From contig CAWIGP010000009.1 in the NCBI GenBank assembly GCA_963835735.1, forward strand, positions 62,001 through 126,000: DNA of 64,000 nucleotides, in the 5' to 3' direction. The position numbers and the translations under genes are program-made. This stretch comes from DASQMT01 sp963835735. Lineage in GTDB: Bacteria; Actinomycetota; Thermoleophilia; Solirubrobacterales; Solirubrobacteraceae. The notes below the pieces were generated by a model. It did no database searches. It saw only the letters and a program-made list of their open reading frames with translations, and had not been told where the DNA came from. Shown here one piece after another: positions 27,991-36,941 of the stretch (position 1 is the first letter of the stretch; every line of letters starts with the position of its first letter).

Positions 27991-30273
27991 ATGGCTGTGG
28001 TCCGCGACATCGAGCCCTGGGACGCGCTGCTCGCCGCCGGCCGCGAGGACGAGCGGCTGGTGATGCAGGCCGCGCAGAACCGGCGCCCGGCGCGCGCGGT
28101 CGCGCTGCCCGAGGAGCTGCACCCCGAGGTCGCCGACGCGCTGCGCGCCGGCGGCGTCGAGCAGCTCTGGTCGCACCAGGCCGACGCGCTGCACGCGGCC
28201 TGGGCCGGTCCGACGATCGTCACCACCGGGACCGCGAGCGGCAAGTCGCTCTGCTTCCAGCTGCCGACGCTCGACACGCTCTGCCGCGACGCGCGCGCCC
28301 GCGCGCTCTATCTGTACCCGACGAAGGCGCTCGCGCAGGACCAGGCGCGCGCCCTGCACGCGCTCGGGGTCAAGCGCGCGCGGCCGGCGATCTACGACGG
28401 CGACACGCCGCGCGAGCAGCGCGCACAGATCCGCCGGCGGGCGAACATCATCCTCACCAACCCCGACATGCTGCACCTCGGGATCCTGCCCAACCACCGG
28501 GCGTGGGCGGACGTGTTCGCCAACCTCGCGCTCGTGGTGGTCGACGAGGCGCACGTCTACCGCGGCGTGTTCGGCTCGCACGTCGCCAACGTGCTGCGGC
28601 GGCTGCGGCGGATCGCGGCCGCGTACGGGACCGAGCCGCGCTTCGTGCTCGCGAGCGCGACGATCGCCAACCCCGGCGAGCTCGCCGAGCGGCTGACCGG
28701 GTTCGACGACGTCACCGTGGTCGACCGCGACGGCTCGCCCGGCGCGAAGAAGACGATCGCGATGTGGAACCCGCCGATCGTCGACGAACAGCTCGCCACG
28801 CGCCGCTCGGTGCTCGCCGAGGCGGCCGACCTGCTCGCCGAGCTCGTCAGCCAGGGCGCGCGCACGATCGTGTTCATGAAGTCGCGCAAGGCGGTCGAGC
28901 TGATGTCCCGGTTCGCGCAGCTCGCGCTCGAGGACCTCGGGCGGCCCGAGCTGGCCGAGCGGATCGCTCCCTACCGCGCCGGCTACACGCCGCAGCAGCG
29001 GCGCGAGCTCGAGCGGCGGCTGGTCGAGGGCGAGCTGCTCGGAGTCGTCTCGACCGACGCGCTCGAGCTGGGGATCGACATCGGGTCGCTGGACGCCGCG
29101 ATCTGCGTCACGTTCCCGGGCACGGTCGCGTCGCTGCGCCAGATGTGGGGGCGCGCCGGGCGGCGCGGGCGCGGGCTCGCGGTCTACGTGGCCGGCGAGG
29201 ACGCGCTGGACCAGTTCTTCTGCCGCCATCCCGACGAGTTCCTCGACCGGCCGGTAGAGGCGGCGATCCTCGATCCCGAGAACGAGCAGATCCATGCGGC
29301 GCACGTGCTGTGCGCCGCCCACGAGGGGCCGCTCGCGCCGGCCGACACCGAGTGGTTCGGGCCGGGACTGGAGCTGACCGCCGAGCGGCTGGAGGCAGTC
29401 GGCGAGCTGCGCCGCCGCCCGGGCGGCACGTTCGTCCCGCGCCACGCCGGCGAGTACCCGGCCGGCGCCGTGTCGTTGCGGTCGACGGGGCGCGACGGGT
29501 TCTCGATCGTGGAGGTGTCGTCCGGGGAGCTGCTCGGGACCGTCGACGCGGGGCGCGCGTTCAACACCACGCACGAGGGCGCCGTCTACCTGCACGGCGG
29601 GCGCGCGTTCGAGGTCAAGGCGCTCGACCTCGAGCTGCGGCGCGCGCTCGTGGTCCCGTTCGAGGGCGACTGGTACACGCAGGCCAAGCGCGAGACCGAC
29701 ATGTACATCGAGCGGCTCGACGACCGGCGCGAGTGGCTCGGCGTGCGGCTCTCGTTCGGGACCGTCGTGGTGACCGAGCAGGTCGTCGCCTACCAGACGC
29801 GGCGGCTCTCCGACCACGAGGTGCTCGACCTCGTCGGGCTAGACCTGCCGCAGACGTCGTTCTCGACCCAGGCGCTGTGGTACGAGCTGCCCGACGGCGT
29901 CGTGTCGACGGCGCTGCCGCTCGACAAGCTGCTCGGCTCGCTGCACGCCGCCGAGCACGCGCAGATCGCCGTGCTCCCGTTGCTGGCGATGTGCGACCGC
30001 TGGGACATCGGCGGGCTCTCGACGAACCTGCACCCGCAGACCGGCGGGCCGACGATCTTCATCTACGACGGCCACCCGGGCGGGATCGGGATCACGCGGC
30101 GGGGATTCCTGGCGTTCGACGCGCTCGTCGACGACGCCCACCGGCTGATCAGCGAGTGCCCGTGCGAGAAGGGCTGCCCGTCGTGCGTGCAGTCGCCGAA
30201 GTGCGGGAACCTGAACGAGCCTCTGTCCAAGCTCGGCGCGGCCGAGCTGATGGGCCGGATGCTCGCTTCCTAG
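27991..30273 (+). CDS. DEAD/DEAH helicase with C-terminal DUF1998 Cys domain (MrfA/YprA/Hrq1-like)
   Basis: Intact 760 aa superfamily 2 helicase. Walker A TGTASGKSLCFQLP near 80, YLYPTKALAQDQ (Ia), VVVDEAHVYRG (DEAH) near 180, SATIANP (III), helicase C with FMKSRKAVELM, STDALELGIDIGSLD and QMWGRAGRRGR (VI). The C-terminal DUF1998 region has the four-plus Cys cluster CPCEKGCPSCVQSPKC. In Bacillus, MrfA repairs mitomycin C damage; a DNA-crosslink repair role is the best inference. ATG at 27991 is preferred over 27984, which is out of frame. Confidence 0.92.
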   Translation: MAVVRDIEPWDALLAAGREDERLVMQAAQNRRPARAVALPEELHPEVADALRAGGVEQLWSHQADALHAAWAGPTIVTTGTASGKSLCFQLPTLDTLCRDARARALYLYPTKALAQDQARALHALGVKRARPAIYDGDTPREQRAQIRRRANIILTNPDMLHLGILPNHRAWADVFANLALVVVDEAHVYRGVFGSHVANVLRRLRRIAAAYGTEPRFVLASATIANPGELAERLTGFDDVTVVDRDGSPGAKKTIAMWNPPIVDEQLATRRSVLAEAADLLAELVSQGARTIVFMKSRKAVELMSRFAQLALEDLGRPELAERIAPYRAGYTPQQRRELERRLVEGELLGVVSTDALELGIDIGSLDAAICVTFPGTVASLRQMWGRAGRRGRGLAVYVAGEDALDQFFCRHPDEFLDRPVEAAILDPENEQIHAAHVLCAAHEGPLAPADTEWFGPGLELTAERLEAVGELRRRPGGTFVPRHAGEYPAGAVSLRSTGRDGFSIVEVSSGELLGTVDAGRAFNTTHEGAVYLHGGRAFEVKALDLELRRALVVPFEGDWYTQAKRETDMYIERLDDRREWLGVRLSFGTVVVTEQVVAYQTRRLSDHEVLDLVGLDLPQTSFSTQALWYELPDGVVSTALPLDKLLGSLHAAEHAQIAVLPLLAMCDRWDIGGLSTNLHPQTGGPTIFIYDGHPGGIGITRRGFLAFDALVDDAHRLISECPCEKGCPSCVQSPKCGNLNEPLSKLGAAELMGRMLAS

Positions 30274-30603
30274 TCGCCGACAGTCCGCGTGGCGGGGTCG
30301 TAGCGCCAGTCGTCGGAGCGGGCGCCACCGAGCCAGCGTCGTCCCGGTCGTCGCGCTCGAGCCGGTCGAGGTAGTCGAACGCGATCGCGCCGGCGAGGAA
30401 CGGTCGCTCCTCCTGGCGCTGGGCGACGACGAACGCCTCGGCAGGCGTGCGCGCGCCGTCGTGGAGGGCGGCGAGCAGCGCGCGCTCGCTGCGGTTCAGG
30501 CCGTCGGTCGTCCACGGGAACTGCAGGAGGCGATGGGCGGTCTCGCGCACGATCGCGTGCAGCGCTGGCCGCCGTGCGGCGGCGCGCCGACACTGCTCGT
30601 GCG
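30270..30603 (-). pseudogene. C-terminal remnant of a DUF1835/DUF3658-type protein
   Basis: Reads HAIVRETAHRLLQFPWTTDG, then LNRSERALLAALHDG and RTPAEAFVVAQRQEERPF, the C-terminal DUF3658 pattern of proteins whose N-terminal DUF1835 half is missing here. A frameshift near 30345 precedes the end DDWRYDPATRTVGD and the stop at 30270. There is no start codon with a ribosome site before the M23 gene begins on the other strand at 30604, so it appears 5'-truncated. The stop shares CTAG with the helicase stop. Confidence 0.5.
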
Positions 30604-31513
30604 ATGCGCCGCCTGCCGTTATGCGCGTGCGTGCTGACGCTGCTCGCCGCGCCCGCTTCCGCTGTCGCGGCCGGTCCGGGCACCGGCGGCACCGCCGCGC
30701 CGTCGTCGCAGCATCAACAGGTTCGCCAGGGTTCCGCGGTCTCCTCCCGTCCCGTCGCCACGGAGTTCTCGGTCGCGCCAGCGGCACTGCAGGCCGGGCA
30801 GCCGGCGACGTTCGCATACCGCGTCGACGGGCGCGCGCGGACCGTGCGCATCCGGATCGTGCTGACGCGCGCGGGCGCGCCGGCGGCGGCGAAGCGCCTG
30901 CGGCTCGGCTACCGGCGCACCGGCGTGCGGCACACGCACGTCTGGACGCCGGCCGCGGGTGAGCTGCCCGCGGGCGAGCTACGACGTCGCGCTGCAAGCG
31001 TTCGACGATGCCGGCCGCGGGCTTCGGCGCGCGGCGCGCCGTCGGCTGACCGTCTCGGTCGCGCCGTCCGCCCTGCCCGCCGCGACCGGCGTCTTCCCGG
31101 TCCAGGGCGCGTACTCGCTCGGCGGCGAGGAAGCGCGCTTCGGCGCCCAGCGCGACGGTCACATCCACCAGGGCCAGGACATCTCGGCGGCGGAGGGCAC
31201 GCCGCTGGTGTCACCCGTGGCGTCGTTCGTGTACTGGGTCGACTTCCAGCGAGGTGGCGCCGGGCACTACGTCGTGCTGCGCGGCGCGGACGGGACCGAC
31301 TACGTGTTCATGCACCTCGTGGAGGGGTCGATCACGACCGTCAAGGGTGCCGCGCTCGCCGCCGGTCAGCAGTTCGCCCAGGTCGGGAGCACCGGCGCCT
31401 CATCCGGGCCGCATCTGCACTTCGAGATCTGGCCGGGCGGCTGGTACTCGTCGAAGGAGTCGCTGCCGATCGACCCGCTCCCGCAGCTCATGGCGTGGGC
31501 GGGCACGGCCTAG
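30604..31513 (+). CDS. secreted M23-family peptidoglycan peptidase, one frameshift
   Basis: Signal peptide MRRLPLCACVLTLLAAPASA, then an Ig-like domain (FSVAPAALQAGQPATFAYRV) and a lysostaphin-type domain: HIHQGQDIS (HxxxD zinc ligands) near 31165, VVLRGADGTDYVFMHL, and GPHLHFEIWPGG near 31410 (HxH). A one-base shift near 30980 separates the Ig-like part from the peptidase part. It would cleave peptidoglycan cross-bridges or act as a regulator of cell-wall enzymes outside the membrane. Confidence 0.82.
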
Positions 31514-31540
31514 CGAACTGACTGACGGTTCTGTATGTCT

Positions 31541-31554
31541 TGACGTGCATGTCA
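31541..31554. promoter_or_regulatory. near-perfect palindrome over the TetR start codon
   Basis: TGACGTGCATGTCA is a 14-bp dyad with 12 of 14 positions symmetric, and it contains the TetR gene's ATG (31549-31551). A repressor bound here would block initiation of its own transcription or translation. No other copy was found by eye. Confidence 0.45.
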
Positions 31555-32148
31555 GCAACTGGCAGGGCCCGCCGGCGACGGACACAGGTCGGACGACGTG
31601 CGGAGACGCGCGCCGCGCTACTGGACGCCGGTGAGCAGGTGTTCGCCCGCCGCGGCTTTCACGGCGGGGGCCTGGAGGAGGTGGCCGAGGAGGCCGGAGT
31701 CTCGCGGGGCTCGGTCTACTACCACTTCGAGGACAAGGCGAGCCTGTTCGTGGCGATCGTCCGCCGGCGCTGCGAGGCACGCGTGGCCACCCTCGAAGTA
31801 GGCGCGGTCATGCTTCCCTCCCCGCCGCCGATCGGCGAGACGCGGCTGCTGGTCGAGTTCGCCGCCTACGCCGCCGAGCACCCGGCGGCCCGCGCCGAGC
31901 TCGACGACGCGCTGCGCGCGTGCCGCGCGGCGGTCGCCCGCGCAGTCTCGAACGTGCTGCAGGAGCGCGGCGTCGAGCCGTCGATGCCGGTCGAGCAGCT
32001 CGCCGGCGGCATGCTCGCCCTCAGCGCCGGCATGGGGATCGAGCAGGCGATCGGCCACGGGGTGCCGCCCGAGCTGCTGCCCGAGCTGCTCGAGGTGCTG
32101 ATCGCCGGGCTCGAGCACCGCCAGAAACGCGAGGAGGTCTCGCCGTGA
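31549..32148 (+). CDS. TetR/AcrR-family transcriptional regulator
   Basis: 199 aa, intact. N-terminal HTH: AETRAALLDAGEQVFARRGF, EVAEEAGVSRGSVYYHFEDK, then KASLFVAIV. The helical ligand domain follows. ATG 31549 lies inside a palindrome. Its TGA overlaps the GTG of the methyltransferase gene, so the regulator and the enzyme are one transcription unit; the regulator may control that unit. Ligand unknown. Confidence 0.9.
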   Translation: MSATGRARRRRTQVGRRAETRAALLDAGEQVFARRGFHGGGLEEVAEEAGVSRGSVYYHFEDKASLFVAIVRRRCEARVATLEVGAVMLPSPPPIGETRLLVEFAAYAAEHPAARAELDDALRACRAAVARAVSNVLQERGVEPSMPVEQLAGGMLALSAGMGIEQAIGHGVPPELLPELLEVLIAGLEHRQKREEVSP

Positions 32149-32961
32149 CGTCGTCATCAGCCACCGACCACGAGGCGATCAAGCAGCGCATGCGCGCCGT
32201 CTGGGGTCTGGGCGACTACTCGAAGGCGTCCGCAATCGTCGAGCCCGCGTCGATCGCGCTGAGCGAGGCGTGCGCGGTCGGTGCCGGCCATGACGTGCTG
32301 GACGTCGGCGCCGGCGACGGGAACTTCGCGGCCGCGGCGGCACGCGCGGGAGCCCGGGTCCTCGCGACCGACCTCTCCCCGGTGATGGTCGAACGCGGGC
32401 GCGAGCGGACCGCCCGGGCCGGGCTCGACATCGCGTGGTCCGAAGCGGATGCGGAAGCGCTGCCGTTCGACGACGGCCGCTTCGACGTCGTCGGCTCGTC
32501 GTTCGCCGCGATCGCGGCGCCGCGACCGGAAGTCGTCGCCGCGGAGCTGTTTCGCGTGACCAAGCCGGGCGGCACGGCTCGGCCTGACAGCCTGGCCGGA
32601 CGACGGTGCGATGTCCGAGCTGTTCGCGGTGTCGATGAGCTTCCTGCCCGAGGCAGCCCCCCGGCCGGGCCTGCGCTGGGGGAGCGAGCGGGCGGTGCGG
32701 GAGCTCCTGGAGCCCGTCGCGGGGCAGCTCCGGATCGAGCGCCGTCGCCTGCTCGTCCGCGAGGACTCGGCGGCAACGCTGATCGACCGCATCGCGAACG
32801 CCGGCGGCCCGTTCCGTGCCCTGCGCGACGCCCTCCCGCCCGCGCGCGCCGAGGCGCTCGAGCGCGCGCAGGTCGACGTGATCGAGCGCCGCAACGAGGC
32901 CGACGACGGCTCGTTGAGCTTCCGGCCCGAGTACCTCTTGGTCGTGGCGAACAAGCCCTGA
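32145..32961 (+). CDS. SAM-dependent methyltransferase (ubiE-like class I), one frameshift
   Basis: GTG 32145 overlaps the TetR stop. Start region SSSATDHEAIKQRMRAVWGL, SAM motif VLDVGAGDGNFAAAAARAG near 50, ATDLSPVMVERGR, ADAEALPFDDGRFDVV and FRVTKPGGT. A one-base shift near 32580 moves the last third (MSELFAVSMSFLPEA ... YLLVVANKP) to another frame. About 270 aa. Substrate unknown; the ADAEALPFDDG motif is typical of quinone and small-molecule methyltransferases. Confidence 0.8.
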
Positions 32962-32985
32962 CTCCGGCTACCATCGTCGGGCCTC

Positions 32986-33058
32986 GGCGAGATAGCTCAG
33001 TTGGTAGAGCACACGACTGAAAATCGTGGTGTCCCCGGTTCGAGTCCGGGTCTCGCCA
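32986..33058 (+). tRNA. tRNA-Phe (anticodon GAA)
   Basis: A 73-nt cloverleaf: acceptor GGCGAGA pairs with TCTCGCC (33051-33057), D-arm AGCTCAGTTGGTAGAGC, anticodon stem CACGA/TCGTG with loop CTGAAAA (anticodon GAA), T-arm CCCGGTTCGAGTCCGGG, discriminator A; CCA is not encoded. It marks the edge between core genes and the insertion-rich segment. Confidence 0.95.
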
Positions 33059-33064
33059 TCGCCG

Positions 33065-33089
33065 GAAGGCCTGCAAATCGCGGGCCTTC
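33065..33089 (+). terminator. hairpin after tRNA-Phe
   Basis: GAAGGCC (33065-33071) pairs with GGCCTTC (33083-33089) across an 11-nt loop, 7 bp downstream of the tRNA. There is no following T run; CCTTTTCCGGCCTTTT further on at ~33138-33153 could serve as one. Confidence 0.5.
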
Positions 33090-33402
33090 GCCGTAGGGCC
33101 AGTGGGGCCCGGCCGGCCTGAACTGGGGCTCGTCGGCCTTTTCCGGCCTTTTCAGCGGCCCGTCGAGCTGCCGAGCGCTCGCATGTCAAGGCCGGTCGAA
33201 AGTTGACCCCTTTGCGCCGGTCGAAAATTGACCCCCCTCTTTGTCTTGATCTGTGAGTGATGCCGGGTCGGCGTAGCCGGCCCGAGCTGGCGCCGGAGAG
33301 GCCTGAGAGTTCCGTTTCCGGGTCCTGCTGGCGCGTTGGCGCTCAAGTCGAGGCGCGTAATCGCCTTCTGAGCGCTTCCGCGGAAGCGCCGAGGGTGATC
33401 GG

Positions 33403-34180
33403 TCAGGCGGTTTCGGGGGTTCTGGCGGCCGGTGGGCGGGCCAGGTCGCGGTCTTTGAGGCGGTAGGAGTCGCCCTTGAGCGCGAGGATTTCGGCGTGGT
33501 GGACGAGCCGGTCGATCATGGCGGCGGCGACGACGTCGTCGCCGAAGATCTCGCCCCAGGCGCTGAACGGCTTGTTGCTGGTGACGATCAGGCTGGCGCG
33601 CTCGTAGCGGCGCGAGACGAGCATGAACATCAGGTTGGCGGCTTGGGGGTCGAACGGGATGTAGCCGACCTCGTCGACGATCAGCAGCGGGATCCGCTGC
33701 AGCCGGGCGAGCTCGTCGTCGAGGCGGCCGTGGCGTTGGGCGTCGGCGAGCAGGGCGACCCATTCGGTGGCGGTGCGGAACGCGACGCGGTGGCCGGCCA
33801 GGCAGGCGCGGATGCCGAGCGCGATCGCCAGGTGCTCTTGCCGGTGCCGGGCGGCCCGAGCAGGACGATGTTCTCGCGGCCGGCGAGGAAGTCGAGCTGG
33901 CCGAGGTGCAGGACGCGTGTCGCGGCGGATCGAGGTCTGGAAGGCGAAGTCGAACTCCTCCAGCGTCTTTCTGGCGGGGAAGCGGGCGGCCTTGATGCGG
34001 CCCTGGCCGCCGTGGCTGTCGCGGCTGTCGGCCTCGGTCTTGAGCAGCGCGGCGGCGAACTGCTCAAAGCTCCAGTCCTCCGCTGCGGGCGCGGTCGGCG
34101 AGCTTGGGCAGCGCCCTGGCGGCGGCCGGCGCCTTCAGCGCGCGGAACAGGTGCGCGAGCTCCGACGCGGGGCGGGTCAT
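33403..34180 (-). CDS. istB: IS21-family IstB ATP-binding helper protein, frameshifted
   Basis: DnaC-like AAA+ transposition helper that activates IstA. MTRPASELAHLFRALKA start at 34180; Walker A GPPGTGKS near 33860; VDEVGYIPFDPQAANL (Walker B region); then MFMLVSRRYERASLIVTSNK and WGEIFGDDVVAAAMIDRLVH. Shifts near 34083, 33920 and 33843, each a single extra or missing base. Its ATG overlaps the istA TGA. Sequence errors are as likely as real inactivation. Confidence 0.82.
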
Positions 34181-35378
34181 GCGATCAGCGCGTCATAGCT
34201 GGCCAGCGAGCGGACCTCGACGAGCGGCTCGCGCGCGCCGCGGCGCTCGTGGCGCTGGTGTCTTGAGCGTGCGGGCGTGCTCGAGCGCGGTGATCGTCCG
34301 ATGCTGGCGAACGAGCGCGCGTGCCGGCAGGCCAGCTCGCCGGTGTCCAGCGCGACCGCCAGGACCTCGCGGTCGGTGATCCTGGCCTCGACGCGCCGGC
34401 CGACCAGCGCCGGGTCGAGCAGTAGTCGTTGGTGTCGAAGCGCAGGTAGGGGTCCGGCGGGACGCGCAGCACCCAGCGCCGGTCGGTGTCCGGCGCCGCC
34501 GCGCGGCAGCGGCGCCATCACCTGCCGTTCCTCGAGCGAGCCGGTCGATCGGCCGGCAGCGCAGCGTCTTGTGCATCCGCGGGTTCGCGCGCTCGTCGAA
34601 CCAGCCGTCGAGCTGGGCCTGGAAGTCGAGCTCGTTCGCGAAGCACCGGCCCGGCTCGAAGCTGCGTCTCGATGAAGTCCTGCAGGCGCTCGACGGCGCC
34701 CTTGGCCTGCGGATCCCCGGCGTCGCAGAAGTGCCAGCCGACCCTCAGCGCGCCGCAGAACGCGGCGAACGACGTCGGTCGGACGGCCGCCGCCGGCGTG
34801 CAGCCCGGCCTGGCGATCCCAGACCAACGTCTGCCGGCAGCGCCCCCAGCGACCACAGACAGCGCCGGATCCCGAACAACAGGTCCGGCGTCTCCTTGGA
34901 GAAGATCAGCGCGCCGGCGCCGGCGCGCGAGTAGCCCAGACACGCCGACCACGACCCAGCCGCGGCGCGTCTGGCCATGCCCGACCGGGATCTCCGCCCG
35001 CGGGCTCCCAGAGGTCGAACTGGCAGATCTCGCCCGGCCGATAGATCGTGCGCTGAAACGTCCGCGGCGGGTCAAACAGCGGCCGCACCTCGCGCAGGTA
35101 GTCATCGACGATCGTCTTGCCGCCCGCATAGCCCAGCGGCGCGATCAGCTCGCGGATCCGCTGCCCCGGCAGCCTCGGGTCGGCCTGCAGCAGCCGGTGG
35201 ATCTCGTCCTTGAACGGATCCAGCTTCGACGGCCCACCGGCCGCTGATACTTCGGCGCGCTCGCCGCGCGCAGCGCCGCCCGGATCGTGTTGCGGACTCG
35301 CCCCGTCCGCCGCGCGAACTCCTTGATCGAGAGCCCCAACACGAAATGCTCGCGCCGCATCTCCGCCCACTCCTCCAC
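34177..35378 (-). CDS. istA: IS21-family IstA transposase, frameshifted
   Basis: DDE recombinase. GTG 35378: EEWAEMRREHFVLGLSIKEF with an HTH (RTGRVRNTIRAALRA). Catalytic residues: Asp in GEICQFDLWEP near 35020, Asp in LVWDRQAGLH near 34810, Glu in KGAVERLQDFIETQL near 34690. C-terminal segment PLVEVRSLASYDALIA ends at 34177. Several one-base shifts break the frame (near 35240, 34990, 34915, 34825, 34660, 34500 and 34410). Confidence 0.8.
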
Positions 35379-35643
35379 CCCGACCAACGCCCTCCCCCCG
35401 ACTCGACCCGACCAAGCCAGGCTCAACCGCCACCCGGACGCCTCCGCCACCGCCCAAGGGGGTGAAATTTCGACCGGCGCGGGGGGGTCAGTATTCACCC
35501 GGCGCCGACATCGCAGGAGGCGGGGCTCTGGACGCTCGCAAGCACGTCGCGGCGCGGTCATCATCCGGGCAGTCATGCACGGGTCAGAGGATGCATGAGG
35601 GTGCGCGCATGGTTGCCATCGAATCGCCTCACCTATTGCTCGG

Positions 35644-36941
35644 ATGTCCTTCAGCATCGACACGCTGACCCTCGCGACGAGCACTCTGCGTGAAGCGCAG
35701 AGGGGAGCGCTTTACGCCATCGTCGCGCACCGCTCGACGTCGGACGAGCCGGCGCAGGTCGTGCTGCCGACGGGCGTCGGTAAGACGCTCGTCCCCGTGC
35801 TCGCGCCCTGCCTGCTCGAAGCCAGGCGGGTGCTCGTTGTGACGCCGGCGCGGATCGTCCGCGACCAGGTCGCGCACGAGTTCTCGACGCTCGGGCAACC
35901 CACCGCCAGCGGCGCGCTGGGCGACACGACGCCGCGCCCCGCGGTCTTGCGGGTCGACCATCGCTGCACGACCGAGACCTGGGAGCGCTGCCGTGAGCGC
36001 GACGTTGTGGTCGGCACGCCGATGGTCCTCAGCCACGGCAACGAGGGCGTCGATCCGGTCCCGCTCGACCTCTTCGACCTCGTAATCTTCGACGAGGCCC
36101 ACCACCTCCCGGCGACCACGTGGACGACGCTTCACCAGCGGCTCGAGCACGTGCCCTCCGTCCTGCTAACGGCGACGCCGTTCCGCAATGACAAGCAGCG
36201 CCTGCCGGGCGACATCGCCTACGCCTATCCGCTCCGGCGCGCCGTCGCGCGCGGTGTCTACCAGCCGGTCTCGTTCGTGCCTATGGCGCCTGCGCCGCCG
36301 GGCGAGCGCGATGCCGCCCTCGCAAGCAAGGCGGTCGAGCGCCTGCGCGCGCGTGAGCACCGCGACGCTGGCACCCGTCTCCTCGTCCGGACCGATACCA
36401 AGGCGCACGCCGATGAGCTCGTCGGCATCTACGCGAGCGCGGGCGCCATGGTCGCAACGGTCCTGGACCGCACCTCGGGGCGCACCGTGCGGACCTACCT
36501 GCAGCGCATGGCTGACGACAAGCACAATGAGCCGCTCGACGGGCTGGTCGTCGTGGGTGCGATGACCGAGGGCTTCGACTTCCCGCGCCTCAAGGTCGCT
36601 GCCTACCACCGGCCGCACCGGACGCTGGGGCCGACGCTGCAGTTCATCGGCCGCCTCGCGCGCACGGGCGATGTCGGGGCGAGCTCGTCGCCTTCGCCGA
36701 GGACGTCTCAGACGAGACGGCGGTTCTGTACCGCGACGACGCCATCTGGGAGGAGCTCCTGCCCGCGATGGTCGACTCGTCAGTCGACCTCGCCAAGGCC
36801 GCCGCCTACCGGGGCGCGCCCCGTCCCGGCGGTCTGCAGGCCGATCCCGCCTCGGTGCGCGAGGTACTGGATAACCCGCGGATCGTGCTCACGCCGGTGC
36901 AGCGAGCAGATCTGATGGCGGGCGGGATCGACGAGCGGCTA
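35644..36941 (+). pseudogene. superfamily 2 helicase fragment joined to a peptidase-like 5' segment, cut by IS630
   Basis: ATG 35644. Helicase part: LREAQRGALYAIVAHR (Q-like), LPTGVGKTLVPVLAP (Walker A), VIFDEAHHLPATTWTT (DEAH), LLTATPFRND (III), VVVGAMTEGFDFPRLK (V) and LQFIGRLART (VI). A shift near 36685 leads to AAAYRGAPRPGG. From about 36830 the sequence no longer looks like helicase: EVLDNPRIVLTPVQRADLMA and GGIDERL match the start of the peptidase-like domain that continues beyond IS630 at 38184. So two unrelated gene parts meet here, by deletion or misassembly. Confidence 0.6.

Larger units (their letters stand above)
33184..35510 (-). mobile_element. IS21-family insertion sequence with 5-bp target duplication
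   Basis: Ends read TGTC at 33184 and GACA at 35510. TCGCA flanks it on both sides (33179-33183 and 35511-35515), a 5-bp target duplication. Each end carries two related internal repeats built on GCCGGTCGAAANTTGACCCC (left, near 33190 and 33215; right, inverted, near 35460 and 35490), as IS21 elements do. It encodes istA and istB with overlapping ATGA. Inserted 125 bp beyond tRNA-Phe. Confidence 0.88.

Noticed and set aside
32986..33183. tRNA-Phe as attachment site of an integrative element
   Set aside because: No tyrosine or serine integrase and no second copy of the tRNA 3' end were seen; the adjacent IS21 has its own target duplication.
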